Positions 7,949 through 16,431 of a stretch of 64,000 bases of DNA are shown here, one piece after another. Under the pieces are notes generated by a model, which was not told the DNA's origin, ran no database searches, and was given only the letters and a program-made list of their open reading frames with translations. The stretch is from Streptomyces cyaneogriseus subsp. noncyanogenus. GTDB taxonomy: Bacteria > Actinomycetota > Actinomycetes > Streptomycetales > Streptomycetaceae. A program made the translations under genes and the position numbers. Position 1 is the first letter of the stretch; each line of letters begins with the position of its first letter. The stretch spans positions 2,294,001-2,358,000 of the forward strand of contig NZ_CP010849.1 of NCBI RefSeq assembly GCF_000931445.1, read 5' to 3'.

Positions 7949-9151
7949 ATGCTGAACCGAGTCGTCGTCGCCCCGAGCGGTTTCAAGGAGTCCCTGTCCG
8001 CCCAGGCCGCGGCCGACGCCATCGCCGCGGGCGTACGCCGTGCGCTGCCGCACGCCGACATCGACCGCGTCCCCCTGGTGGACGGCGGCGAGGGCACCGC
8101 CGTGGCGCTGTCGGCCGCGACCGGCGGGCGGCTGGTCGCGCTGGCGGCCACCGGGCCGCTGGGCGAGCGGATCGGCACCCACTTCGCGCTGCTCGGCGGC
8201 GGGGACACGGCCGTGGTGGAGATGGCGGCGGTCGCCGGCCTGTCCCTCGTCCCGCGCTCCCTGCGCGATCCGGGCGCGACGACGACGTACGGCGTCGGCG
8301 AGCTGATCCTCGCCGCGCTCGGCACCGGTGTCCGGCGGGTGCTGGTCGGCTGCGGCGACTCGGGCACCTGCGACGGCGGCGCGGGCGCGCTCCAGGCGCT
8401 GGGCGCCCGGCTGCTGGACGCCGACGGGTTCGAACTCCCCCAGGGCGGCCGGGAGTTGCGGCGGCTGGCCCGCATCGACCCGTCCGGCCTCGACCCCCGC
8501 CTCGGGGACGTCGACCTGCTCGTGGCCTGCAACCCGTACAACGTGCTGTGCGGCGAGCGGGGCGTGGCCCGTGTCTTCGGCCCCCAGAAGGGGGCCACCG
8601 CGGCCCAGGTGGAGGAGTTGTCGCAGGCGCTGGAGAACTGGGCCCGCGTCCTGACCCGCGACCTTTCCGCCGGCGGCGCCGATCTGCGTCTGGACCCCGG
8701 CACCGGCGCCTCGGGCGGCCTGGGCGCGGGACTGGCCGCTCTCGGCGCCCGCCTGCTGCCCCGCTTCGAGGTGCTGCTGGACCATCTGGACCTGGACGCC
8801 CGGCTGGCCCGCGCCGACCTCGTCGTCACCGCCGAGGGCGCCCTCGACCACCAGACGCCGCGCGGCAAGGTCCCCGCCGAGGTGGCCCGCCGCGCCAAGC
8901 TCCACGGCCGCCCGGTGCTCGCGCTGGCGGGCACGCTCGGCGACGGCGCCCACGAGGTGCCGGGCATCGACGCCTGCCACGGCATCCTGCCCGCCCCGAT
9001 GGCCCTGGCGGAGGCGATGCTGCGGGCCGCCGAACTCCTCACGGACGCCACCGAGCGCGCCCTGCGCATGATCCTGCTGGGCGCCCGGCTACCGGCTCAC
9101 GCGGCCGCGGCGGAGGTGTCCGGCACGCAGCGCCCGTCCTCGGTGCGGTAG
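7949..9151 (+). CDS. Glycerate kinase (GarK/GlxK family)
   Basis: 400 residues from ATG 7949 with GAGGAG 5 nt upstream. Phosphorylates D-glycerate with ATP in glyoxylate/glycerate use. Family hallmarks: N-terminal APSGFKESLSA, the VDGGEGT motif near residue 50, GCGDSGTCDGGAG, GASGGLG and the TAEGALDHQT segment. Length is slightly above the usual ~380: the last ~20 residues (from about AHAAAAEVSG) are read through the 3' end of the opposing aminotransferase gene, with a 55-nt tail-to-tail overlap. Likely expressed with the SLC13 transporter upstream. Confidence 0.9.
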   Translation: MLNRVVVAPSGFKESLSAQAAADAIAAGVRRALPHADIDRVPLVDGGEGTAVALSAATGGRLVALAATGPLGERIGTHFALLGGGDTAVVEMAAVAGLSLVPRSLRDPGATTTYGVGELILAALGTGVRRVLVGCGDSGTCDGGAGALQALGARLLDADGFELPQGGRELRRLARIDPSGLDPRLGDVDLLVACNPYNVLCGERGVARVFGPQKGATAAQVEELSQALENWARVLTRDLSAGGADLRLDPGTGASGGLGAGLAALGARLLPRFEVLLDHLDLDARLARADLVVTAEGALDHQTPRGKVPAEVARRAKLHGRPVLALAGTLGDGAHEVPGIDACHGILPAPMALAEAMLRAAELLTDATERALRMILLGARLPAHAAAAEVSGTQRPSSVR

Positions 9152-10473
9152 TTCCACCGCGCGCCGTCGCGCACCAGTTCCTGCACCGCCGTCAGGAAGC
9201 GCTCCACGTGCTCGTCCGGCGTGCCCGCGCCGAAGCTGACCCGGATCGCGTTGAGGGACTTCTCGCCGGGCGCCGCCTCGGGGGCGCCGCACTCGCCCTG
9301 CGTCTGCGGGTCGCTGCCGAGCAGGGTGCGCACCAGCGGGTGGGCGCAGAACAGGCCGTCGCGTACGCCGATGCCGTACTCGGCCGACAGGGCGGCGGCG
9401 AAGTGGGAGCTGTTCCAGCCCTCGACGACGAAGGAGATGACGCCCACGCGCGGGGCGTCGTCGCCGAACAGCGAGAGCACCCTGACCTCGGGCACCTCCG
9501 CCAGCCCCGCCCGCACCGTGTCGATCAGGTACCGCTCCCGGGCGACCAGATCCTCGAACCCGGCCTCGGTGAGGGCCTTGCAGGCGGAGGCGATGGCGTA
9601 GGCGCCGATCACGTTGGGCGACCCGGCCTCGTGGCGGGCGGCGCTGTCGTGCCACTCCACGTCCACTCCCCCGTCCGCGCGCCGGGTGACCTTGCGGCTG
9701 GCGCCGCCGCCCGCGAGGTACGGCTCGGCCTCGCGCAGCCAGTCGGCGCGGCCCGCCAGCACGCCGGAGCCGAAGGGGGCGTACAGCTTGTGCCCGGAGA
9801 AGGCGACCCAGTCGACGTCGAGGTCGCGGACGCTGACCGGGTGGTGCGGGGCGAGCTGGGCGGCGTCGAGCACGATCCGGGCGCCGTGCGCGTGCGCGGC
9901 GGCGGCCAGCTCGCGCACCGGCCACAGCTCTCCGGTGACGTTGGAGGCGCCGGTGACGCAGACGAGGGCGGGGCCGTGGGGGTCGCGGTCGGCCAGGGCG
10001 CGCTCCAGGGTCTCCACGGCCTGTTGCGGGGTGCGCGGGGCGTCGAGGCAGGTGACCTCCGCGTCCCGCCAGGGCAGCAGGGAGGCGTGGTGCTCGGTCT
10101 CGAAGACGAAGACCCGGCAGCCGGCGGGCAGGGCGGCGGCGAGCAGGTTGAGGGAGTCGGTGGTGGACCGGGTGAACACCACCTGGTCCGTCTCCCGGCA
10201 GTCGAGGAACCCGGCGACGGTCCGGCGGGCGTTCTCGAACAGGTCGGTCGACAACTGCGACAGATACCCGGCGCCGCGGTGCACGCTGCCGTAGTACGGC
10301 GCGTACGCCGCCACGTCGTCCCAGACCCGCTGGAGCGCCGGGGCGCTGGCGGCGTAGTCGAGCGCGGCGTAGGTGACCTCGCCACCGGTGACGAGGGGGA
10401 CGGTGACATCCCGGCCCAGAACGGGCAGCGGGGCACAGACGGACTGGTCGGCGGCAGCGGTGGAGACGGACAT
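9097..10473 (-). CDS. PLP-dependent class V aminotransferase, SAM-IV regulated (cysteine desulfurase/selenocysteine lyase-like)
   Basis: 458 residues from ATG 10473 (GGGAG about 6 nt upstream). Fold-type I enzyme of the CsdA/SufS superfamily: PLP-binding Lys229 in FSGHKLYAPFGSGVL, the cofactor Asp203 in LDAAQ, and the TETEHHASLLPW segment. The region that carries the catalytic Cys loop in SufS is divergent here (a QGECGAPEA stretch near the C-terminus holds the nearest Cys), so true desulfurase activity is uncertain. An upstream SAM-IV riboswitch says the gene belongs to sulfur/methionine metabolism and is probably shut off when SAM is abundant. A 12-codon in-frame extension upstream has no ribosome site. 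Confidence 0.8.
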   Translation of the reverse strand: MSVSTAAADQSVCAPLPVLGRDVTVPLVTGGEVTYAALDYAASAPALQRVWDDVAAYAPYYGSVHRGAGYLSQLSTDLFENARRTVAGFLDCRETDQVVFTRSTTDSLNLLAAALPAGCRVFVFETEHHASLLPWRDAEVTCLDAPRTPQQAVETLERALADRDPHGPALVCVTGASNVTGELWPVRELAAAAHAHGARIVLDAAQLAPHHPVSVRDLDVDWVAFSGHKLYAPFGSGVLAGRADWLREAEPYLAGGGASRKVTRRADGGVDVEWHDSAARHEAGSPNVIGAYAIASACKALTEAGFEDLVARERYLIDTVRAGLAEVPEVRVLSLFGDDAPRVGVISFVVEGWNSSHFAAALSAEYGIGVRDGLFCAHPLVRTLLGSDPQTQGECGAPEAAPGEKSLNAIRVSFGAGTPDEHVERFLTAVQELVRDGARWNYRTEDGRCVPDTSAAAA

Positions 10474-10587
10474 GGGGGAACTCCCGTACAGGCAGGCACG
10501 CCTCACCACGCGAGCGGATACGGCTCCAGCGCGGGAGAAGGCGAGAGGAAAGTGAAAAGGGGTGTGCGGAGGCGGGGCTCTGCGGCC

Positions 10588-10608
10588 CTAACGCATTCGC
10601 TTGCTCAC
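10588..10608 (-). CDS. Possible six-residue leader ORF between SAM-IV aptamer and aminotransferase gene
   Basis: GTG AGC AAG CGA ATG CGT TAG encodes a six-residue peptide (VSKRMR, initiating Met for the first codon). A good ribosome site (GAGGGAG) stands about 6 nt upstream. It lies 3' of the SAM-IV aptamer and its competing hairpin and about 115 nt before the aminotransferase start. The arrangement suggests that the riboswitch may expose or hide this small ORF, or that its translation affects the downstream message. A chance ORF this short is possible. Confidence 0.35.
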   Translation of the reverse strand: MSKRMR

Positions 10609-10630
10609 GGAAGGCTCCCTCGAACGACCA

Positions 10631-10673
10631 GGACCCCTGGCCCCACGCTCGCTCACGAGCGCGTGAGGGGTCC
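10631..10673 (-). promoter_or_regulatory. Stem-loop competing with SAM-IV aptamer 3' end (putative expression platform)
   Basis: Outer arms GGACCCC / GGGGTCC (631-637 and 667-673 of this kilobase) enclose a second stem (CACGCTCG with CGAGCG-c-GTG, tetraloop CTCA). The 5' arm on the minus strand uses the last five bases of the aptamer (10669-10673), so aptamer closure and this hairpin cannot both be complete. No U-tract follows directly, so it may act on translation or on Rho access rather than as an intrinsic terminator. Confidence 0.5.
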
Positions 10674-10785
10674 GCGCTTGCCGCAGACCCTGCTGTCTGC
10701 GGCCTGGTCTTCACCCGGGGCACCCCGCCACGGACGGAGGGTTGCCGGACAGCCGGCCGGGGCCGAATGACTGTCGCTCATGACC
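10669..10785 (-). promoter_or_regulatory. SAM-IV riboswitch (S-adenosylmethionine aptamer)
   Basis: Read on the minus strand the 117 nt begin with GGTCATGAGCGACAG and continue through CCGGCAACCCTCC, GGCGGGGTGCCCCGGGTGAAGACC and end with a GCGGCAAGCGCGGACC block. This order and these core words match the actinobacterial SAM-IV consensus as I recall it, including P1 (GGTC with GACC), the CCGGCAACC internal loop and the variable hairpin (CCGCAGAC...GTCTGCGG) before the 3' pseudoknot segment. SAM-IV represses sulfur-metabolism genes when SAM is bound. The controlled gene is the class V aminotransferase at 9097-10473. Confidence 0.9.
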
Positions 10786-10793
10786 TGGACAGG

Positions 10794-10823
10794 AACGTAC
10801 GGGAAAAGATCGACGTCCCGCAA
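10794..10823 (-). promoter_or_regulatory. Putative promoter of the SAM-IV leader
   Basis: TTGCGG (10818-10823) and TACGTT (10794-10799) with an 18-nt spacer would start transcription only a few bases before the aptamer's first nucleotide, the usual layout for a riboswitch leader. Just upstream, GGGACGAACGTCCC (on the minus strand, near 10840-10853) forms a small hairpin at the end of the trpD transcript. Confidence 0.4.
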
Positions 10824-10868
10824 CCCGTGTCCGGATCGCGGGACGTTCGTCCCGTGCGCGGTGGCGCG

Positions 10869-11933
10869 TCACGCGTTGCTGGCGGCCACCCAGCGCTCCA
10901 GGACCCGCAGGGCGGCGCCCGAGTCGATCGACTCGGCCGCCTTTTCCATGCCGGCCCGGATCCGCTCCGTCAGGGGCGCCTCGCCGGGCGCCAGGGCCAC
11001 CAGGGCCGCCGCGGCGTTGAGCAGCACCGCGTCCCGCACCGGGCCGGTCTCCCCGTGCAGCAGGCGCCGGGCCACGTCGGCGTTGTAGGAGGCGTCGGCG
11101 CCGCGCAGCGCCTCCACCGGGACCAGCTCGATACCGACGTCCCGCGGGTCGAAGTGCTCCTCGGTGACCTCGCCGTCCCGGACGACCCAGACCCGGGACG
11201 TGGACGTGGTGGTCAGCTCGTCCAGACCGTCGTCGCCGCGGAAGACCAGCGAGGAGTTGCCGCGCCTGGCCAGCACGCCGGCCACGATCGGCGCCATCCG
11301 CGGGTCCGCGACGCCCACCGCCTGGGCCTTGACCCGGGCCGGGTTGGTCAGCGGGCCGAGCACGTTGAACGTCGTGCGGATGCCGAGCTGGCCGCGGGCC
11401 GCCGCGACATGGCGCAGCGCCGGGTGGAACTTCACCGCGAAGCAGAAGGTGATCCCGGCCTCCTCGGCGACCTGGGCGACCCGCTGAACCGGCAGCTCCA
11501 GGTTGACGCCGAGCTTCTCCAGCACGTCCGAGGCGCCCGACGCCGACGACGCGGCGCGGTTGCCGTGCTTGACGACCTTCGCGCCCGTCCCGGCGACCAC
11601 GATCGCCGACATGGTGGAGATGTTGACCGTCTTCGCGCCGTCACCGCCGGTGCCGACGATGTCGACGGTCTCCCCCGGCACCTCGATCACCCTGGCGTGG
11701 TCGTACATCGTGCGGACCAGGCCGGTGATCTCCTCGACCGTCTCGCCCTTGGACCGCAGCGCCACCGCGAAGCCGGCGATCTGCGCGTCGGTCGCCTCGC
11801 CGCGCATGATCACGTCCATCGCCCAGGCGGTCTCGTCCGCGGACAGGTCCCGGCCCTCCAGCAGGCCGTTCAGCAGGACGGGCCAGGAACGGCCCGCCGC
11901 GGTGTCGCCTCCAGCGGGGGTCACAGCGCTCAT
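10869..11933 (-). CDS. trpD: Anthranilate phosphoribosyltransferase
   Basis: 354 residues from ATG 11933 (CAGGAG 7 nt upstream; 15 further in-frame codons upstream lack support). Second step of tryptophan synthesis: transfers phosphoribose from PRPP to anthranilate. Signature [14 protein letters not shown] at 94-107 binds PRPP; the [18 protein letters not shown] segment and [11 protein letters not shown] are the conserved anthranilate-site and hinge regions. Stand-alone gene without other trp genes nearby; trpD in this position beside the qcr cluster is also found in mycobacteria. Confidence 0.95.
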   Translation of the reverse strand: MSAVTPAGGDTAAGRSWPVLLNGLLEGRDLSADETAWAMDVIMRGEATDAQIAGFAVALRSKGETVEEITGLVRTMYDHARVIEVPGETVDIVGTGGDGAKTVNISTMSAIVVAGTGAKVVKHGNRAASSASGASDVLEKLGVNLELPVQRVAQVAEEAGITFCFAVKFHPALRHVAAARGQLGIRTTFNVLGPLTNPARVKAQAVGVADPRMAPIVAGVLARRGNSSLVFRGDDGLDELTTTSTSRVWVVRDGEVTEEHFDPRDVGIELVPVEALRGADASYNADVARRLLHGETGPVRDAVLLNAAAALVALAPGEAPLTERIRAGMEKAAESIDSGAALRVLERWVAASNA

Positions 11934-12000
11934 CAGCCGCTCCTGGGTGGTGTAGAGGGTTCGAAGACTCGTCTCCACCCTATCCAGCCACGGGCACGGC

Positions 12001-12035
12001 GAAGGGCCCCGTCCGGAGACCGGACGGGGCCCTTC
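12001..12035 (-). terminator. Strong stem-loop terminator after qcrB
   Basis: A perfect 16-bp inverted repeat (GAAGGGCCCCGTCCGG with its complement) around a 3-nt loop lies just past the qcrB stop and before trpD. It would end the ctaE-qcrCAB transcript. Confidence 0.85.
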
Positions 12036-12061
12036 GCTCGTGGTGTGGCGACGCTCGGGGA

Positions 12062-13699
12062 TCAGTGGTGGCCGTGGCCGCTCGTGATCTCCTTGTACTC
12101 CTCGACGGTCGGCTTCGGAATCTGGGACTCCTCGCCGTAGTACGCCTTGCTGAGCTTGGCCCGCAGCTTCTCGGAGCCCTTCACCTTGCGCTCGACGCCG
12201 TTCTCGTCGACCGTCGGGCCGATCTCGGCCGGCTGGTACTGCTCGTGCGCGGTGAGCGTGTAGAGCTGCTCCTGGCTGAGCGGCTCGTGCACCTCGATGA
12301 ACTCACCGTGCGGCAGGCGCTTGATGATGCCCGACTCGCGGCCGTGCAGCACCTTCTCCTTGTCCCGGCGCTGGAGGCCGAGGCAGATCCGCTTGGTGAT
12401 GACGAAGGCGATGACCGGGCCGACGAAGAAGCCGATGCGGACGAACCAGGTGACCGCGTTGATCGACAGGTGGAAGTGGGTCGCGACGATGTCGTTGCCA
12501 CCACCGATCAGCATGATCATGTACGCGGTGATCCACGCGACGCCGAGGGCGGTGCGCGTCGGGGCGTTGCGCGGCCGGTCCAGGATGTGGTGCTCGCGCT
12601 TGTCGCCGGTGACCCACGACTCGATGAAGGGGTACACGGCGATCGCCGCGAGGAACAGACCGAACAGCACCAGCGGGACGAACACGCCGAGGACCAGCGT
12701 GTGACCCCAGAAGTTGATCTCCCAGCCGGGCATGGCGCGGACGAGGCCCTCGGCGAAGCCCATGTACCAGTCGGGCTGGGCGCCGGTGGACACCTGGTCC
12801 GGGCGGTACGGGCCGAGCACCCAGATCGGGTTGATCGACGCGATGCCGCCGAGGATCGCGATGACACCGAAGACCAGGAAGAAGAAGCCTCCGGCCTTGG
12901 CCATGTAGACCGGCAGCAGCGGCATGCCGACGACGTTCTTGTTGGTCCGTCCGGGACCCGCGAACTGCGTGTGCTTGTGGTAGAAGACCAGGATCAGGTG
13001 GGCGACCACCAGACCGAGCATGATGCCCGGCAGCAGCAGGATGTGGATCGAGTAGAACCGGGCCACCATGTCGTCGCCGGGGAACTCGCCGCCGAACAGG
13101 AACATCGAGATGTACGTGCCGACGATCGGCACGGACAGGATCGCGCCCTGCGTGAAGCGGACACCGGTGCCGGAGAGCAGGTCGTCCGGGAGCGAGTAGC
13201 CGGTGAAACCGGTGAACATGCCGAGGACGAACAGCAGGAAGCCGAACAGCCAGTTGATCTCACGCGGCTTGCGGAACGCGCCGGTGAAGAAGACGCGCAT
13301 CATGTGCACGAACATGCCGGCCAGGAAGATGACGGCCGCCCAGTGGTGGATCTGCCGGATGAGCAGACCGCCGCGCACGTCGAAGCTGATGTCCAGCGTC
13401 GACTTGTACGCCTCGCTCATCAGCTGTCCCTGCATCGGGACGTAGGAGCCGTGGTACTCCACCTCGTTCATCGACGGGTGGAAGAACAGCGTCAGGTACA
13501 CACCCGTGAGGATGATGATGATGAAGCTGTAGAGGCAGACCTCGCCCAGCATGAAGGACCAGTGGTCCGGGAAGATCTTCCGCATGTTGGCCTTGGCCAG
13601 GGAGTAGATCCCGAGCCGGCCGTCGGCCCAGTCGGCGACGCGCTCGCCGGCCGGTGCCTTCCCGCGAGAGCGGGACTCTGTGCTGGTGTTGGTGCTCAT
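12062..13699 (-). CDS. qcrB: Cytochrome bc1 complex cytochrome b subunit
   Basis: 545 residues from ATG 13699, which overlaps the qcrA stop (ATGA). Integral membrane diheme subunit that oxidises menaquinol. Heme-ligand histidines are in [10 protein letters not shown] and in [23 protein letters not shown]; the Qo-site PDWY motif is in [13 protein letters not shown]. Eight or more membrane helices, then the long cytoplasmic C-terminal extension (about the last 120 residues, ending in a GHGHH tail) typical of actinobacterial QcrB. Works in the bcc-aa3 supercomplex with the subunits encoded upstream. Confidence 0.97.
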   Translation of the reverse strand: MSTNTSTESRSRGKAPAGERVADWADGRLGIYSLAKANMRKIFPDHWSFMLGEVCLYSFIIIILTGVYLTLFFHPSMNEVEYHGSYVPMQGQLMSEAYKSTLDISFDVRGGLLIRQIHHWAAVIFLAGMFVHMMRVFFTGAFRKPREINWLFGFLLFVLGMFTGFTGYSLPDDLLSGTGVRFTQGAILSVPIVGTYISMFLFGGEFPGDDMVARFYSIHILLLPGIMLGLVVAHLILVFYHKHTQFAGPGRTNKNVVGMPLLPVYMAKAGGFFFLVFGVIAILGGIASINPIWVLGPYRPDQVSTGAQPDWYMGFAEGLVRAMPGWEINFWGHTLVLGVFVPLVLFGLFLAAIAVYPFIESWVTGDKREHHILDRPRNAPTRTALGVAWITAYMIMLIGGGNDIVATHFHLSINAVTWFVRIGFFVGPVIAFVITKRICLGLQRRDKEKVLHGRESGIIKRLPHGEFIEVHEPLSQEQLYTLTAHEQYQPAEIGPTVDENGVERKVKGSEKLRAKLSKAYYGEESQIPKPTVEEYKEITSGHGHH

Positions 13700-14754
13700 C
13701 CGCGCTCCCAGAAGGCAGGACCGACGGGCTCTGCGAAGTCGCCGAGCGCTTCGAGGTAGCCCTCGTCGTTCACACCGATGCGCAGCTGCGGCAGCGGGTG
13801 ACCGGCGGGACCGAAGATCACCCGGGCGCCGTCGGAGAGGTCGAAGGTGGACTGGTGGCAGGGGCACAGCACGTGGTGCGTCTGCTGCTCGTACAGGGAG
13901 ATCGGGCAACCGACGTGGGTGCAGATCTTCGAGAACGCGACGATGCCCTCGTGCGACCACTCGAGCTCGCGCTTGTCCTTGATGTTCTCCGGCTGGATCC
14001 GGACGATCATCAGGGCGGCCTTGGCGATCTCGTTCTGGAAGCCGTGGTCGTGCTCCTCCAGGCCCTCGGGCTTGGCGAAGGTGAGCGAGCCGACGGCCAC
14101 GTCGGACGGGCGCAGCGGCTCGTTCGTGTTCATGTTGACCAGCAGCTTGCCCTTGGACCACAGGGTGTGGCGCAGCTTCTCCTCGGGCAGCGGGCCGAGG
14201 TCGCGCAGCAGGACGACACCGGAGAGCGGCACCAGGGTGAGCGCGCCGAACATGGTGTTGCGGATCAGCTTGCGACGGCCGATCACGGACTCCTTGGCGC
14301 CCTGCTTGAAGTCGGCGTGGACCTTCGCGCGGACCTCTTCGGAGGCCTCGATCGGGTGCCGGTCGTCGGCGACCTCCACGTCGGACATCAGGGTGCGGGC
14401 CCAGTGGACCGCGCCCGCGCCGATGCAGAACAGCGCCAGGCCCAGGGTCACGCCCAGGGCGAAGTTCAGCGCGTTGATGTGGCCGATCGGGAAGATGTAG
14501 ACCGACTTGTCGTGCGGGATCGCGACGAACGAGGCGATGAAGCCGATGGTGGCCAGCATCGACACCGTGAACATCAGGGCGACCGACCGCTCGGACCGCT
14601 TGGCGGCCCGCTCGTCGACGTCCTGGATCCGGTGCTCGTGGGGCGGCAGGCCCGGGTCGGCGAACGGGTGCTTCTCGTCCGCGACGCCTACCGCGCCGTG
14701 TGCGGTGTCCTGCGCTGCGGGCAGGTTCTCTTCGGGAATGTCTTGGCTACTCAT
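13696..14754 (-). CDS. qcrA: Rieske iron-sulfur subunit of the bc1 complex
   Basis: 352 residues. Three membrane spans (about 59-80, 92-113, 168-184) replace the single anchor of mitochondrial Rieske proteins, as usual in Actinobacteria. The [2Fe-2S] ligands are C278/H280 (CTHVGC) and C297/H300 (CPCHQS), with C283 and C299 as the disulfide pair. Carries electrons from menaquinol to cytochrome cc. Start and stop both overlap neighbours by 4 nt, giving tight coupling qcrC-qcrA-qcrB. Confidence 0.97.
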   Translation of the reverse strand: MSSQDIPEENLPAAQDTAHGAVGVADEKHPFADPGLPPHEHRIQDVDERAAKRSERSVALMFTVSMLATIGFIASFVAIPHDKSVYIFPIGHINALNFALGVTLGLALFCIGAGAVHWARTLMSDVEVADDRHPIEASEEVRAKVHADFKQGAKESVIGRRKLIRNTMFGALTLVPLSGVVLLRDLGPLPEEKLRHTLWSKGKLLVNMNTNEPLRPSDVAVGSLTFAKPEGLEEHDHGFQNEIAKAALMIVRIQPENIKDKRELEWSHEGIVAFSKICTHVGCPISLYEQQTHHVLCPCHQSTFDLSDGARVIFGPAGHPLPQLRIGVNDEGYLEALGDFAEPVGPAFWERG

Positions 14755-15560
14755 GACTTCTTGGCCTTTGCGGTCCGGGCGGCGACCCACACGGCGATGG
14801 CGATGAGGGTGCCGAGGCCGAAGATCCAGCCGAAGAGGCCCTCGGCGACCGGCCCGATGCCACCCAGCTCGAGGCCGCCTCGGCTCTCGCTCTCTTCTCC
14901 GTTGACCGCGTTCAGGTACGCGATGATGTCCTTCTTGTTCTGCTCCGACAGGGTGCCGTCGGGGAAGGAGGGCATGTTCTGCGGGCCGGTCTCCATGGCC
15001 TCGTAGATGTGCTTCGGGTCGACGCCCTCGAGGGTCGGGGCGTACTTGCCGTGCGTCAGCGCGCCGCCCTTGCCGGTGAAGTTGTGGCACTGCGCGCAGT
15101 TGGTGCGGAACAGGTCGCCGCCCTTGGCGATGTCCGCGCCCTCGGGGCCGTACTGCTCCTTGGTGGGAACGGTCGGACCGGCGCCCAGCGAGGCGACGTA
15201 CGCCGCGAGCTGGTCGATCTCGGCCTGCGAGTAGATGTTCTTCTTGCGCGGGACCTGCGCGCCCGGCTGCTGGGCCGGCATACGGCCGGTGCCCACCTGG
15301 AAGTCGACGGCCGCGGCGCCCACGCCCACCAGGCTCGGACCGTCGGTGGTGCCCTGACCATCGGTGCCGTGGCAGCTGGCGCAGCCGACCGAGTAGAGCT
15401 TCTTGCCCTCGTCGATGGCGAGGGACTGGGCGGTTTCGTCGGCCTGCGCCTTGTCCGCGGGTGCGAACGCGGCGTACAGCCCCCCGGTGCATGCCAGCGC
15501 GAGGAGTAGGACGACGAGCGCCGCCAGCGGGTGGCGTCGTCGTGCGGAGAGCTTTTTCAC
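14751..15560 (-). CDS. qcrC: Diheme cytochrome c subunit of the bc1 complex
   Basis: 269 residues, GTG start. An N-terminal hydrophobic segment (about 11-31) exports the two heme domains; c-type heme motifs are CASCH (60-64) and CAQCH (155-159), and a C-terminal helix (about 240-260) anchors the protein. This cytochrome cc passes electrons directly to the CuA site of CtaC, replacing soluble cytochrome c. Overlaps qcrA by 4 nt; 65 nt separate it from ctaE. Confidence 0.97.
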   Translation of the reverse strand: MKKLSARRRHPLAALVVLLLALACTGGLYAAFAPADKAQADETAQSLAIDEGKKLYSVGCASCHGTDGQGTTDGPSLVGVGAAAVDFQVGTGRMPAQQPGAQVPRKKNIYSQAEIDQLAAYVASLGAGPTVPTKEQYGPEGADIAKGGDLFRTNCAQCHNFTGKGGALTHGKYAPTLEGVDPKHIYEAMETGPQNMPSFPDGTLSEQNKKDIIAYLNAVNGEESESRGGLELGGIGPVAEGLFGWIFGLGTLIAIAVWVAARTAKAKKS

Positions 15561-15625
15561 GGATTACCCCGGTGTCAGGATCTTCTGCGTCGATGCTTCT
15601 GGGATTGCGCGGGAGCGGGCCGCGA

Positions 15626-16246
15626 CTACTTGATCATGTAGATCGTGGCGAAGAGGCCGATCCAGACGACATCGACGAAGTGCCAGTAGTAGGACACGAC
15701 GATGGCGGCGGTCGCCTGCTCGTGGGTGAACCTCCGGGCCGCGTAGGTGCGGCCGAGGACCAGCAGGAAGGCGATGAGTCCGCCCGTCACGTGCAGGCCG
15801 TGGAAGCCGGTGGTCAGGTAGAACACCGAGCCGTACGGGTCGGACGAGAGCGAGAGGCCCTCGTGCTTGACCAGCTCGGTGTACTCGAACACCTGACCGC
15901 CGATGAAGATCGCACCCATGATGAAGGTGACGATGAACCACATCCGGAGCTTCTTCACGTCACCGCGCTCGGCGGCGAACACGCCGAGCTGGCAGGTGAG
16001 GGAGGAGAGCACCAGGATCGTGGTGTTCGTCGCCGAGAACGGGAAGTTCAGGGCGTCGGCCTTCTCGGACCAGAAGTCCGGCCCGGTCACCGATCGCAGG
16101 GTGAAGTACATCGCGAAGAGGGCCGCGAAGAACATCAGCTCGGAACTCAGCCAGATGATGGTTCCGACGCTGGTGAGGTTCGGTCGATTGACCGACGGGT
16201 GCGCGTGCCCGGTGTCTACTGTCGTTGCTGTCGCCACGACCGACAT
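15626..16246 (-). CDS. ctaE: Cytochrome c oxidase subunit III
   Basis: 206 residues with five membrane helices, the short form of COX III. Conserved segments include [15 protein letters not shown], the FEYTEL region and FHGLHVTGG. First gene of the ctaE-qcrCAB run, separate from ctaCDF as in mycobacteria. The start codon lies in a perfect 21-bp palindrome and no convincing ribosome site precedes it; the message may be leaderless or very short-leadered. Confidence 0.96.
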   Translation of the reverse strand: MSVVATATTVDTGHAHPSVNRPNLTSVGTIIWLSSELMFFAALFAMYFTLRSVTGPDFWSEKADALNFPFSATNTTILVLSSLTCQLGVFAAERGDVKKLRMWFIVTFIMGAIFIGGQVFEYTELVKHEGLSLSSDPYGSVFYLTTGFHGLHVTGGLIAFLLVLGRTYAARRFTHEQATAAIVVSYYWHFVDVVWIGLFATIYMIK

Positions 16247-16257
16247 TATGTCGGTCG
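16237..16257. promoter_or_regulatory. Perfect 21-bp palindrome on the ctaE start codon
   Basis: CGACCGACAT-T-ATGTCGGTCG, ten bases each side of one central base. The right arm on the coding strand begins with the ctaE ATG. It may be a DNA operator in the ctaE promoter/start region or an mRNA hairpin that hides the start codon. The arm codes for the first residues of CtaE, so part of the symmetry is constrained by coding. Confidence 0.45.
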
Positions 16258-16431
16258 CTTATCCCGCCCTCACTCCGGGGGGTGCCGTTCGGAGTGTCCG
16301 TCCCGTCTGTACTGCCCGTATGGCCCATCGCAGCACTGTCCGAACCCGTGCTGACGGGGTGTCCGAGGGAGTAGCATCCGCGCAACGGGCCTGTCCGTAC
16401 GACGTACGCCACTCTGCGTATCGGAGGAACC

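Noticed and set aside
9609..10499. 296-codon minus-strand frame within the aminotransferase gene
   Set aside because: Pro/Arg/Ser-rich shifted reading of the same gene.
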